From positions 524,580-588,579 of the forward strand of contig NZ_RCZD01000002.1 of NCBI RefSeq assembly GCF_006438725.1: 64,000 nucleotides of DNA, in the 5' to 3' direction. The notes beneath the pieces are model-generated. The model made no database searches and was not told the DNA's origin. It worked only from the letters and a program-made list of their open reading frames with translations. Shown here in pieces: positions 48,701-58,286 of this stretch. The position numbers were made by a program, and so were the translations under genes. Origin of the DNA: Ewingella americana (lineage in GTDB: Bacteria > Pseudomonadota > Gammaproteobacteria > Enterobacterales > Enterobacteriaceae). Numbering within the stretch: the first letter of the stretch is position 1; every line of letters begins with the position of its first letter.

Positions 48701-49573
48701 TCACTCATCTTCTTGCGCAAAAGCCAGAAAGCGCCCGGCGGCGGCGGAGAGGCTGTGCTGCCAGACACAGAACACCTGGCGACGTGGCGCGTTCTCTATC
48801 GGGATCGCCACCAGATCGGCGGCGTGGCGGGCGCGGGACAGCGGCACAATGCCGGCAGCCAGTGAACGCCGCACGATACTTTCCAGCCATTCGATGTGGT
48901 CGATTTCAAAACTAACGTGGCGGGTGACACCGGCCTCACCGAATGCGTTGTCAGTCTGACGCCGCGCACCGGCACCGGCGTAGAAGTCCACCAGCGGTAC
49001 CTGAGCGAGTTCGGAAAGCGTAATAGTCGCACGCATGGCATAGGCATGTGACGGGCTGACCAGCGCCACCAGCGGCTCGTCTGCCAGCTGACGGTGCGGC
49101 AGGCGCAGCGTGGCTTTGTCTCCCGGCCAGATGCCGACGAAAGCCACGTCGGTGCGCAACTGCTGGACATCTTCCAGCAATTTTTCACTCATGCCGACGT
49201 ACATCCGAATATTCACCAACGGATAGCGTTGAGTAAATTTCGCCAACTGGCCGATCACATCAATCGCGTTCAGCGTTGAAATAATGCCCACCGTCAACGT
49301 ACCGGTCACTTCGCCTTTCAGCGCTTCCATGGTATCGAGCAGGTGGCTATGCGCGGCCAGTAGTTGTTCCGCTGGTGCCATAAATGCCCGCCCCGCCGCC
49401 GTCAGCTTCACCTGTCTTGAGGTGCGCTCAAACAGCGCACTACCGAGCTCAGCCTCTAGTTTGGCTACCTGATGGCTGAGCGCCGACTGCACGGTATGGC
49501 AACGCTGCGCCGCCCGGGTAAAGTTCTGTTCCTGCGCCACGGCGAGGGCAAAGCGGATCTGTTTAAGGTTCAT
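48701..49573 (-). CDS. LysR-family regulator
   Basis: 290 residues. N-terminal helix-turn-helix (NFTRAAQRCHTVQSALSHQVAKLEAELG) and a LysR substrate-binding domain. Divergent from an MFS gene at 186 bases, so it likely controls that carrier. Its inducer is unknown. It is not part of the E. coli proU-mprA region as I know it. Confidence 0.87.
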   Translation of the reverse strand: MNLKQIRFALAVAQEQNFTRAAQRCHTVQSALSHQVAKLEAELGSALFERTSRQVKLTAAGRAFMAPAEQLLAAHSHLLDTMEALKGEVTGTLTVGIISTLNAIDVIGQLAKFTQRYPLVNIRMYVGMSEKLLEDVQQLRTDVAFVGIWPGDKATLRLPHRQLADEPLVALVSPSHAYAMRATITLSELAQVPLVDFYAGAGARRQTDNAFGEAGVTRHVSFEIDHIEWLESIVRRSLAAGIVPLSRARHAADLVAIPIENAPRRQVFCVWQHSLSAAAGRFLAFAQEDE

Positions 49574-49759
49574 CGATGCATCGCAAAATGAGATAGTTGA
49601 GATGAAAATTATACATTGGTTTACTCTTTATGGCTGAGCGATACTCGCCGACGCTCCAACAGCGCGATGCTGATATTCAAATACAACCTGCAGCTTTATC
49701 TGACACGCTTTATTTAAAACAAAAAGCTTAAAACCAAAAACTTAAAACGAAAAAAAATC

Positions 49760-50944
49760 ATGAAAAACTCGACCCAACACTCTCCACTCACGCCGGGACT
49801 GATCATTCTGATGGCTGTCGCCACCGGGCTTGCCGTCGCCAGTAACTACTATCCTCAGCCCCTGCTGGAAACCATCGCCAGAGCTTTTGGTCTTTCCGTC
49901 AATCAGGCCGGTTTTATCGTCACCATTGCGCAGCTCGGCTATGCCTTTGGCCTGATGTTCCTGGTGCCACTGGGCGATATGTTTGAACGCCGCAGCCTGA
50001 TCGTGGTGATGACGATTCTGTCCGCCGCCGGGCTGCTGATCACCGCCATGGCACCGACGCTGTCGATCATGCTGATCGGTACCGCGCTTACCGGTTTGTT
50101 CTCAGTGGTGGCGCAGATCCTGGTGCCACTGGCCGCCACGCTGGCCGAGCCTGAACGACGCGGCAAAGTAGTTGGACTCATTATGTCTGGCCTGCTGCTG
50201 GGGATTTTGCTGGCGAGAACCGTGGCCGGTGCATTGGCATCGCTCGGAGGCTGGCGTACCGTGTACTGGGTGGCCAGTGCGCTGATGCTGGCGATGGCGC
50301 TGATCCTCTGGCGTCATCTGCCCACCCATAAGCAGCATACCGGGCTGAATTATCCGCAGTTGCTGAAATCCATTTTTAGCCTGTTTTTAAAGACCCCGGT
50401 TTTGCGTACCCGCGCGCTGATCGGCCTGTTCTCTTTCGCCAACTTCAGCATTCTGTGGACCTCGATGGCATTTCTGCTGGCAGGCCCGGCGTATCACTAC
50501 TCCGAAGGCGTGATTGGTCTGTTTGGTCTGGTGGGCGCGGCCGGTGCGCTGGCAGCAACCCGCGCCGGGCAGTTGGCAGACAAAGGCAAAGCTCACCTGA
50601 CCACCACCATAGGCCTGGTGCTGTTGCTGCTGTCATGGGCGGCGATTGCCTATGGTCAGCATTCGGTGATTGCGCTGGTCGTAGGGATTATCGTGCTGGA
50701 TCTGGCCGTGCAGGGCGTGCATATCACTAACCAAAGCGTCATCTATAAGTCGATGCCGGAAGCGCGTAATCGCCTGACCGCCGGGTATATGACCACCTAT
50801 TTTATCGGCGGTGCAATAGGCTCACTGGTCTCAGCGTCGGCGTTTCAATGGGCAGGTTGGTATGGTGTTTCCGCCGCAGGCGTGGTCATGAGCATCCTGA
50901 ATTTGCTGACCTGGTGGTCCGGTCATAAGCATAAAATGGCCTGA
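49760..50944 (+). CDS. MFS transporter (possible intact counterpart of E. coli ygaY)
   Basis: 394 residues, twelve membrane segments, MFS loop PLGDMFERRSLIVV after helix 2. It has the DHA-like efflux form (ASNYYPQPLLETIARAFGLS). In E. coli the position between proX and mprA holds the broken MFS gene ygaY, and this may be its intact form (inference from place and family). The start is weak: A-rich DNA precedes the ATG. Divergent LysR is its probable regulator. Confidence 0.83.
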   Translation: MKNSTQHSPLTPGLIILMAVATGLAVASNYYPQPLLETIARAFGLSVNQAGFIVTIAQLGYAFGLMFLVPLGDMFERRSLIVVMTILSAAGLLITAMAPTLSIMLIGTALTGLFSVVAQILVPLAATLAEPERRGKVVGLIMSGLLLGILLARTVAGALASLGGWRTVYWVASALMLAMALILWRHLPTHKQHTGLNYPQLLKSIFSLFLKTPVLRTRALIGLFSFANFSILWTSMAFLLAGPAYHYSEGVIGLFGLVGAAGALAATRAGQLADKGKAHLTTTIGLVLLLLSWAAIAYGQHSVIALVVGIIVLDLAVQGVHITNQSVIYKSMPEARNRLTAGYMTTYFIGGAIGSLVSASAFQWAGWYGVSAAGVVMSILNLLTWWSGHKHKMA

Positions 50945-51476
50945 TAAGTCGAGTGCAATTTACTTCGCTGAAGAAAACTGACACCCTGGGGCAATCATCA
51001 CGCCCCTGATTAGCTTGCGAATAATCAGCGATGAAATTTATTTCCCCCTGAGGGTATTCTCACCCTTTCCAGTCTGGTAATGTTTGACCCACAAATTATT
51101 CACGGGTGAAATTACCCCCGTCTTTAGTGCCCTGATTACCTGATGCAGACCCACAATGCACAAGACAGCTCAGCGTCTCTTCGCGTTTCCACGTTAAAGC
51201 AAGGCACGGTTGACAGTCTGCCTTTTGTTATCGATCTTCCTGTCGCTTTTGGACTGCATGCGGTGAGGATATCCTGGCCTTCAGCGTGGATGTTACTAAC
51301 TGGCTGAAAAAAAACGTTTTGGCCACAATTGGGTACATCGTATCTACACATTAATCTTTGAATAATTCACCGTAGTTATGAATCACACTTAATGCTAAAG
51401 CTTTGGGGGTTCATAACATTGATATTATTAATTACAGTCGTTACTATGTCATTCGTAACTAATGAGGCTTCTCGTC
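50945..51476. other. Intergenic region before mprA
   Basis: 532 bases. It contains small stems (CCCTGAGGG near 51046) and the candidate MprA dyad near the end. E. coli has ygaZ-ygaH here; I find no trace of them. A 71-codon minus-strand frame at 51136-51351 and a short plus-strand frame are unconvincing. Confidence 0.4.
51440..51459. promoter_or_regulatory. Candidate MprA (EmrR) operator
   Basis: GTTAC (51440-51444), ten bases, GTAAC (51455-51459), 17 bases before the mprA ATG. MprA is known to repress its own operon from a dyad near the promoter. Confidence 0.4.
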
Positions 51477-51998
51477 ATGGACAGCTCCTTCGCGCCAATT
51501 GAAAACATGTTAAATTTCCGAGCCAAAAAACAGAAAGATTTCCCTTATCAGGAAATTCTCCTCACCCGGCTCTGCATGCACATGCAAAGTAAATTGTTGG
51601 AAAATCGCAATAAAATGCTGAAAGCACAGGGGATTAATGAAACCCTGTTTATGGCCTTACTGACGCTTGATGCACAGGAAAGCCACAGTATTCAGCCGTC
51701 GGAGCTGAGTTCTGCGCTGGGTTCTTCACGCACGAATGCCACGCGAATTGCAGATGAGTTGGAGAAGCGCGGCTGGATAGAGCGCCGTGAAAGCGATAAC
51801 GATCGTCGATGCCTGCATTTGCATCTGACGCCGGACGGGGAAGCCTTTATTCAGAAAGTTTTACCCCCTCAACATAAGAGCTTGCATCTTCTCTGGTCTA
51901 CTCTCGACGCCGAGGAACAGAAGCAGTTGGAAACCCTGACCCGCAAACTGTTAACTCGCCTTGATCAGATGGATGTCACCGCGACACCATTACTCTAA
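51477..51998 (+). CDS. mprA: MarR-family repressor MprA (EmrR)
   Basis: 173 residues from the ATG at 51477 with GAGG upstream; the ATG at 51462 includes that site and is rejected. Very close to E. coli MprA ([47 protein letters not shown]). Represses the emr operon and releases DNA when it binds lipophilic weak acids such as uncouplers and salicylate. First gene of mprA-OMF-emrA-emrB. Confidence 0.95.
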   Translation: MDSSFAPIENMLNFRAKKQKDFPYQEILLTRLCMHMQSKLLENRNKMLKAQGINETLFMALLTLDAQESHSIQPSELSSALGSSRTNATRIADELEKRGWIERRESDNDRRCLHLHLTPDGEAFIQKVLPPQHKSLHLLWSTLDAEEQKQLETLTRKLLTRLDQMDVTATPLL

Positions 51999-52020
51999 TT
52001 TCTGTTCAGGTAACCCAAAC

Positions 52021-53475
52021 ATGTCACTCCAAGCCAGCTGGAGACTTACGCCGCTGTTCGCCGTTTTACTTTTGGCGGGCTGCGCCTCCAGCGATAACAT
52101 CGCGCCTCAGTCAACTCTGATGGACAATCAGCAGTTGAAATTGGCCCAGCCCAAAGTCAGCTCGCTGTCCATCAGCCCGCAGTGGTGGCGCAGCCTTAAT
52201 GATCCGCAACTTGATAATCTGATGACGACGACGTTGCAAAACTCGCCGTCACTGCGTCAGGCAGCGGCTCGCGTGCGTGAAGCCCAGAGTGTAACGGGTG
52301 AAGCCAGTGCAGCCAACGGCCCCTATCTGGATTTAAACGGGACAACCAAGCGTGAGCGTGTTTCCAAAAACACCATCCCGCCGTTCCTGACCAGCTACCC
52401 TGAAGCGCCGATCTTCGACAGTACCAACACGCTGGGGCTGAATCTGAGCTATGAGTTTGACTGGTGGGGGAAATACCGCAACCAGGTCAATGCAGCGAAA
52501 GCTCAGGTAGATTCTGCCCGAGCCGAGCAGGCGCAGGCCGCATTGACGCTGACCAGTTCAGTGGCCGCAGCCTATTATCAATTGCAGGCTAATCTGGCCG
52601 TGCAAAAAGTGCTGCAACAGGAAGTGGATAACAACCAGCATCTGGCCGACTTGCGTAAAGCCCAGTACCAGGCTGGGATTTACGGTATCGATGTACCGCA
52701 GCAAACGCAGGCTCAGGCTGACACTGCCCGGCAACAGATTATCGAATCACAGTCGCAGATTGATCAGCTGAAACATCAGTTGGCGGCTCTGGCGGGTCTG
52801 GGTCCAAATGGCATGAATGCATTGCACCCTGTGGCGCTTCCTGCCGCAGATGCCATCGCCCCGAAAGGCGATCTGACTCTCGATTTACTGGGCAAACGCC
52901 CGGACATTGCCGCGCAGCGCGCACTGGTGGAGTCCTATTCCCAACGTATTCAGGCCGCCAAGAAAGAGTTCTATCCAAGCCTGTCGATCAGTGCATTTGG
53001 TGGCTTCAACACCACCAACTATGGTGGTACTTCCCCTAACCTGCTCGACGCAGCCAGCAAAGCCTGGAACATCGCTCCGGCTATCTCGTTGCCGATTTTC
53101 CACGCGGGTGCCCTGCGCGCCAAGCTGGGTGAAGAGTCTGCACTCTATGACCAGTCGGTCGAGTCTTACAATCAGACCATCCTGTCGGCTATCCAACAGA
53201 CGGCGGATGCGATGACCATCGCAAAAAGTAGTGTCGATCAGTTACAGCAGGCGTCGTCAGCTGTGAAGTCGATCGAAGATGTGTATCGGGTTGCCGATGC
53301 GCGTTACAAAGCTGGCGTCATCGGACGGGATGAGTTGTTAACCGGCCAGTCAGCCTTGTTGCAGCAGCAGCAGGCACAATTGAACGCCAGTAGCAATTTA
53401 TTGCAGGCGAAAATCAGTTTAATCCGTGCACTTGGGGGCGGCTATCAGGCCCCTGCAGCGGAACAAAACCAATAA
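52021..53475 (+). CDS. Outer-membrane efflux lipoprotein (NodT family) within the emr operon
   Basis: 484 residues from the ATG at 52021. Lipobox LLLAGC with Cys21, then the OEP helical/barrel repeats seen in NodT-type channels (QPKVSSLSISPQWWRSLNDPQLDNL; QAAARVREAQ; LGKRPDIAAQRALVES). It should form the outer-membrane tunnel for EmrAB. E. coli lacks such a gene here and uses TolC. It follows mprA by 22 bases and precedes emrA by 27, so one transcript. Confidence 0.9.
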   Translation: MSLQASWRLTPLFAVLLLAGCASSDNIAPQSTLMDNQQLKLAQPKVSSLSISPQWWRSLNDPQLDNLMTTTLQNSPSLRQAAARVREAQSVTGEASAANGPYLDLNGTTKRERVSKNTIPPFLTSYPEAPIFDSTNTLGLNLSYEFDWWGKYRNQVNAAKAQVDSARAEQAQAALTLTSSVAAAYYQLQANLAVQKVLQQEVDNNQHLADLRKAQYQAGIYGIDVPQQTQAQADTARQQIIESQSQIDQLKHQLAALAGLGPNGMNALHPVALPAADAIAPKGDLTLDLLGKRPDIAAQRALVESYSQRIQAAKKEFYPSLSISAFGGFNTTNYGGTSPNLLDAASKAWNIAPAISLPIFHAGALRAKLGEESALYDQSVESYNQTILSAIQQTADAMTIAKSSVDQLQQASSAVKSIEDVYRVADARYKAGVIGRDELLTGQSALLQQQQAQLNASSNLLQAKISLIRALGGGYQAPAAEQNQ

Positions 53476-53502
53476 TAAATAGAACTCAGCGTGGAGAAAA
53501 CC

Positions 53503-54699
53503 ATGAGCGAAAATGCGGGCATTCAGGCGACGCCACCGCAGGATTCGGTTGTTGTAAAACAGCCTAATAAGAAAAAGAAATCACGCAAAATTGCACTGCT
53601 ATTCTTAACGGGCATTTTTGTCATTATCGCTATCGCCTATCTGCTTTACTGGCTGTTGGTGTTACGTCATTTCGAGAGTACTGATGACTCGTATGTCGCC
53701 GGTAACCAGGTGCAAATCATGGCCCAGGTGTCGGGCAGTGTCACCAGTGTGAATTTTGACAGTACCGATTTTGTCAAAAAAGGTGACCCGTTGGTCGTGC
53801 TGGATCCGACCGATGCCGGGCAGGCTTTCGAACGGGCGAAAACCGGTCTGGCCAATAGCGTGCGCCAAACCCACCAGTTAATCATCAATGGCCGCCAGTA
53901 TCAGGCCAATGTGGCACTGCGTCAGACTCTGCTGCAACAGGCGCAGACAGATCTGAAACGCCGCGTGGTGCTGGGGAATCTCGATGCCATCGGCCGTGAA
54001 GAGCTACAACATGCGCATGATGCAGTTGATACTGCCAAAGCCCAACTCGATGTTGCGGTTCAGCAGTACAACGCGAATCAGGCGATGGTGCTGAACACGC
54101 CGGTTGATCAGCAACCACAGGTCTTACAGGCGGCAGCACAGGTGCGCGACGCCTGGCTGGCACTGCAACGTACCCGCGTGGTCAGCCCTATCGACGGATT
54201 TGTATCACGCCGTTCGGTACAGGTGGGTCAGCAAATCACGACAGGAACCGCACTGATGGCAGTGGTTCCCGCCAATCACGTTTGGATCGATGCCAACTTC
54301 AAAGAAACTCAGATAGCGAATATGCGTATTGGTCAAACGGCCACCGTTGTTAGCGATATGTATGGCGACAACGTGACGTATAAAGGCAAAGTGGTCGGCA
54401 TGGATATGGGCACCGGCGGTGCGTTCTCGCTGTTACCGGCCCAGAATGCAACAGGTAACTGGATCAAAGTGGTTCAGCGTCTGCCAGTGCGTATTGAGTT
54501 GGACGACGAACAGGTCACGAAACATCCGCTGCGCATCGGTTTATCGGCGCTGGTCACTGTGGATACACAAAACCTCGACGGTCTGGTGCTGGCCGATAAA
54601 GTGCGTACTGAGCCGCTATACCAGACCAGCGCGCTGACGCTGGATCTGGCGCCGGTTAACGCCATCATTGCTGATGTCATCCATGCAAATGCAGGCTAA
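53503..54699 (+). CDS. emrA: Multidrug efflux membrane-fusion protein EmrA
   Basis: 398 residues from the ATG at 53503 with GGAG 7 bases upstream (a GTG at 53491 overlaps the site). N-terminal membrane anchor at about 30-54, then the barrel-sandwich and coiled-coil hairpin of HlyD-type adaptors (TDDSYVAGNQVQIMAQVSGSV; PIDGFVSRRSVQVGQQI). Very close to E. coli EmrA. Links EmrB with the outer-membrane channel. Confidence 0.95.
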   Translation: MSENAGIQATPPQDSVVVKQPNKKKKSRKIALLFLTGIFVIIAIAYLLYWLLVLRHFESTDDSYVAGNQVQIMAQVSGSVTSVNFDSTDFVKKGDPLVVLDPTDAGQAFERAKTGLANSVRQTHQLIINGRQYQANVALRQTLLQQAQTDLKRRVVLGNLDAIGREELQHAHDAVDTAKAQLDVAVQQYNANQAMVLNTPVDQQPQVLQAAAQVRDAWLALQRTRVVSPIDGFVSRRSVQVGQQITTGTALMAVVPANHVWIDANFKETQIANMRIGQTATVVSDMYGDNVTYKGKVVGMDMGTGGAFSLLPAQNATGNWIKVVQRLPVRIELDDEQVTKHPLRIGLSALVTVDTQNLDGLVLADKVRTEPLYQTSALTLDLAPVNAIIADVIHANAG

Positions 54700-54716
54700 A
54701 ACCTTCGGAGGCCTCT

Positions 54717-56261
54717 GTGGCAAATAAACCGCTGGCAGGCGCACCGCTGGCCTGGATGACAGTGGCTTTGTCTATGGCCACGTTTATGCAGGTACTGGAT
54801 TCGACGATCGCTAACGTGGCGATCCCGACCATTGCCGGGAATCTGGGTGCCTCGAATTCACAGGGTACCTGGGTTATCACCTCATTCGGGGTCGCCAACG
54901 CCATCTCGATCCCGATCACTGGCTGGCTGGCGAAGCGTATCGGTGAGGTCAAACTGTTCCTGTGGTCTACGGTGCTGTTTGCGATTGCTTCGTGGCTGTG
55001 CGGCATCTCCAATAGCCTGGAAATGTTGATCTTCTTCCGTGTGATACAAGGCGTGGTGGCAGGTCCACTGATCCCGCTATCACAAAGCCTGTTACTGAAT
55101 AACTATCCGCCGGCCAAGCGAAGTACCGCCTTAGCGCTCTGGTCGATGACGGTGATCGTGGCGCCTATCTGTGGCCCGATCCTCGGCGGTTATATCAGTG
55201 ATAACTACCACTGGGGTTGGATCTTTTTCATCAACGTACCGATCGCCATCGTGGTGGTCGCCCTGACGCTAAAAACCCTGAAAGGACGCGAGACGGCAAC
55301 GCAGATCCGGCCGATCGACAGCATTGGGCTGGTATTGCTGGTGCTGGGGATCGGTTGTCTGCAGGTGATGCTTGACCGCGGTAAAGAGCTGGACTGGTTT
55401 AACTCCACGGAAATTATCGTGCTTGCCGCCGTGGCGGTGGTGGCGCTCTGCTTCCTGGTTGTCTGGGAGCTGACTGACGACCACCCCATTGTCGATCTGT
55501 CGCTGTTTAAGTCGCGCAATTTCACCATCGGCGTGTTGTGCATCAGCCTGGCCTATATGCTCTACTTCGGCGCGATCGTTCTGCTGCCGCAGCTGCTACA
55601 GGAGGTATATGGCTACACCGCGACCTGGGCGGGTCTGGCCTCAGCGCCGGTGGGGATCCTGCCGGTTATCATGTCGCCGATCATCGGGCGTTATGCCCAC
55701 CGTCTGGATATGCGCTGGCTTATCACCTTCAGCTTTGTGATGTATGCAGTGTGCTTCTACTGGCGCGCCTATACGTTTGAGCCGGGGATGGATTTTGGGG
55801 CTTCCGCATGGCCGCAGTTTATTCAGGGCTTCGCTGTGGGCTGCTTCTTTATGCCGCTAACCACCATTATTTTATCGGGGTTACCGCCAGAACGCATGGC
55901 AGCGGCATCGAGTCTGTCGAACTTTATCCGTACGCTGGCGGGCTCAATTGGTACGTCGGTGACGACCACCATGTGGGCTGACCGCGAGTCACTGCACCAT
56001 GCGCATCTGTCGGAAAACATCACACCGTTTAACCCGGCCGCGCAGCAGACCTATTCCCAGCTCGAAGGGATGGGGATGAGCCACCAGCAGGCGTCAGGCT
56101 GGATAGCGCGTGAGATAACCAATCAGGGGCTGATCATTTCTGCCAATGAGATTTTCTGGCTATCCGGTGGAGCCTTCCTGTTCTTGCTGGTTTTAATCTG
56201 GTTCGCCCGACCGCCGTTCGGAGGTGCGGGAGGCAGTAAAGACGGTGGCGGTGCGCACTAA
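54717..56261 (+). CDS. emrB: Multidrug efflux MFS pump EmrB
   Basis: 514 residues (E. coli 512), starting with GTG at 54717 after GGAGG. DHA2-type MFS with 14 helices; motif C-like and SQGTWVITSFGVANAISIPITGW are nearly identical to E. coli EmrB. Exports lipophilic drugs and uncouplers (CCCP, nalidixic acid) with proton entry. Last gene of the mprA operon. A strong bidirectional terminator follows. Confidence 0.96.
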   Translation: MANKPLAGAPLAWMTVALSMATFMQVLDSTIANVAIPTIAGNLGASNSQGTWVITSFGVANAISIPITGWLAKRIGEVKLFLWSTVLFAIASWLCGISNSLEMLIFFRVIQGVVAGPLIPLSQSLLLNNYPPAKRSTALALWSMTVIVAPICGPILGGYISDNYHWGWIFFINVPIAIVVVALTLKTLKGRETATQIRPIDSIGLVLLVLGIGCLQVMLDRGKELDWFNSTEIIVLAAVAVVALCFLVVWELTDDHPIVDLSLFKSRNFTIGVLCISLAYMLYFGAIVLLPQLLQEVYGYTATWAGLASAPVGILPVIMSPIIGRYAHRLDMRWLITFSFVMYAVCFYWRAYTFEPGMDFGASAWPQFIQGFAVGCFFMPLTTIILSGLPPERMAAASSLSNFIRTLAGSIGTSVTTTMWADRESLHHAHLSENITPFNPAAQQTYSQLEGMGMSHQQASGWIAREITNQGLIISANEIFWLSGGAFLFLLVLIWFARPPFGGAGGSKDGGGAH

Positions 56262-56299
56262 GCTGCGTTTCGCCTGACACTCTACTGACAGCAGAAAGC

Positions 56300-56331
56300 A
56301 AAACGGACGCCCAGAGGCGTCCGTTTTTTTA
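56300..56331. terminator. Bidirectional terminator between emrB and yfiF
   Basis: ACGGACGCC (56303-56311), CAGA, GGCGTCCGT (56316-56324), followed by TTTTTT and preceded by AAAA. Confidence 0.92.
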
Positions 56332-56356
56332 TGGCGATTGCAGCAAAACCCGAAGG

Positions 56357-57484
56357 TTAAGCCTGATTCTGACGCCACCAGTCGGCCAGCAAAATACCGG
56401 TCGCGACGGAAACGTTCAGACTTTCCACTTTACCGGTACCACCGATAGAGATATTGATATCGCCCTGCTGCCAGGCGCTGTCAGACAGACCATCACTTTC
56501 TTCGCCCAGTACCAGCACCATTTTGGCAGGCAGTTCGGCTTTACCGAGTACTGTCCCTTTATGGCTTGATGTGGTGACAATGGTGTAACCCGCTTTACGG
56601 AAACTGGCCAGCACGTCGAGGAAGTTATCCGCGCTGATGGCTTTGATATGTTCCGCGCCGCCTTCAGCAGTACGCACTGCAGCACCCGACTCCAGCAAGG
56701 CCGGATCCTGTACCACTAAACCGTTGACACCAAAGTGCGCGCAGCTGCGCATAATGCCGCCGAGGTTGTGTGGGTTACCCACATTTTCCAGCGCCAGCAC
56801 ACAGTCTTTCGCCGGTGCAGTTTGCAGATAAGTGTCAGCATCCAGACCCTGGCGTTTTTTGATCAGGAAGCAGACGCCACCGTGATGTTCTGTACCAGAG
56901 GCTTTAGCCAGTTCATCATCTTCGACTACGTGGTAAGCCTTGCGGTTGGCTGCCATCCAGCGCAGCGCTTCACGAAAACGTGGCGTTACCGACTGCACGA
57001 ACCAGGCGCGAACGATCGAGTCAGGGCGGCTGGCAAACAGCGCCTGACAGGCATTTTCCCCATAAACGCGGGTCTCTTCCTGACGCTGACGACGCAGTTG
57101 CTCTGGATCGATGAAACTTTTACCGCTGATGCCGCCATGATCCGGTGCGGACTCGTCGTCTGGCGCACGGGAAACGGTTTTCCACGGTGAGGAGTACGGG
57201 CCGTCGTCGTCACGGTCCGAACGCTCCGGGCGTGGTGCATCACGACGCGGTGGGCGGGCTTCACCACGGCGAGCGTCAGGACCACGGGAATCACCACGGG
57301 TATCGGTGCTGCGACGCTCATTGCGGCGGGCATCGTCAGGACGGGATCCGGTACGCGGCTTATCGCCAGGACGTCCTTGGTTGTTAGAAGGACGTTTATC
57401 GTTATTGCGGTTATCGCCGTCGTCGCCACTGCGGACGTACATCACTTTGACTTTGCCGTTTTTGCCACTGAATGAATCGTTCAT
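56357..57484 (-). CDS. yfiF: TrmH-family (SPOUT) RNA methyltransferase YfiF
   Basis: 375 residues from the ATG at 57484 with GGAGAG upstream. The first 130 residues are disordered and highly charged (repeats of Arg/Asp/Pro). A substrate-binding domain and a C-terminal SPOUT knot follow, with [35 protein letters not shown] and [15 protein letters not shown] (SAM site). The methylated RNA is not known. In E. coli yfiF also lies beside trxC, in the same divergent orientation. Confidence 0.92.
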   Translation of the reverse strand: MNDSFSGKNGKVKVMYVRSGDDGDNRNNDKRPSNNQGRPGDKPRTGSRPDDARRNERRSTDTRGDSRGPDARRGEARPPRRDAPRPERSDRDDDGPYSSPWKTVSRAPDDESAPDHGGISGKSFIDPEQLRRQRQEETRVYGENACQALFASRPDSIVRAWFVQSVTPRFREALRWMAANRKAYHVVEDDELAKASGTEHHGGVCFLIKKRQGLDADTYLQTAPAKDCVLALENVGNPHNLGGIMRSCAHFGVNGLVVQDPALLESGAAVRTAEGGAEHIKAISADNFLDVLASFRKAGYTIVTTSSHKGTVLGKAELPAKMVLVLGEESDGLSDSAWQQGDINISIGGTGKVESLNVSVATGILLADWWRQNQA

Positions 57485-57718
57485 TTTTCTCTCCACCTAC
57501 GCGCAGGGCGCGAAGATTACCTGATGTCTGTGTGGTAAGCCACTCGCTTTGGACCAAAAGCTAAAAACTATCGTATTCATTGAGTAAACCGCGTTGTTCG
57601 GGAAGCGGCTTGACTTCATACTGGTAACATATAAGTAACATGTCAGCCCCGTCGTTCACCACGCTTTGGTGTCGGGTTGATCCGACTCTCACGATTGAGC
57701 AATGCAGAGGCACATTCT

Positions 57719-58138
57719 ATGAATACGATTTGTACATCATGCCAGGCCACCAACCGCCTGCCTGAGGATCGTATCGACGACGGCGCAAAATGCGGCCGTT
57801 GCGGTCATTCACTGTTCGAAGGCGAGGTCGTTCACGCTACGGCCACGACGCTGGATAAATACCTGCAGGATGATTTGCCGGTAGTTATCGATTTCTGGGC
57901 ACCCTGGTGCGGCCCTTGCGTTAACTTCGCGCCGATCTTCGAAGATGTCGCGCAGGAACGCGCCGGTAAAATCCGCTTCATTAAAGTAAATACGGAAGCT
58001 GAACCTGAACTGAGCGCGCGTTTCCGTATCCGCAGTATTCCGACCATTATGATGTTCAATGAAGGTAAAATGGTCGACATGCTGAGCGGCGCAATGCCGA
58101 AAGCACCTTTCAACAACTGGCTTAATGAATCATTGTAA
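57719..58138 (+). CDS. trxC: Thioredoxin 2 TrxC
   Basis: 139 residues from the ATG at 57719. The N-terminal zinc ribbon has Cys5, Cys8, Cys25 and Cys28; the redox motif is WCGPC (Cys64, Cys67). It reduces disulfides and is induced by OxyR in E. coli. Divergent from yfiF. A strong terminator follows. Confidence 0.95.
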   Translation: MNTICTSCQATNRLPEDRIDDGAKCGRCGHSLFEGEVVHATATTLDKYLQDDLPVVIDFWAPWCGPCVNFAPIFEDVAQERAGKIRFIKVNTEAEPELSARFRIRSIPTIMMFNEGKMVDMLSGAMPKAPFNNWLNESL

Positions 58139-58169
58139 CGCATAAGTTCGCATTAAGCCCCCGGCCAAT

Positions 58170-58198
58170 GGCCCGCTTGTGTGTGGGCCTTTTTATTT
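58170..58198 (+). terminator. Intrinsic terminator after trxC
   Basis: GGCCC (58170-58174), ten bases, GGGCC (58185-58189), then TTTTTATTTTA. Confidence 0.75.
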
Positions 58199-58286
58199 TA
58201 TCCCGACAGGCGTTTTGCGCCAATACGTGACTATCCCTGCGCTTCAACGCCCATTAGAATAGCCGGTTTCCACCTGCGGAATGCTT

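Noticed and set aside
51136..51351. 71-codon minus-strand ORF before mprA
   Set aside because: No recognisable family, Cys/Arg-rich odd composition, and no clear ribosome site.
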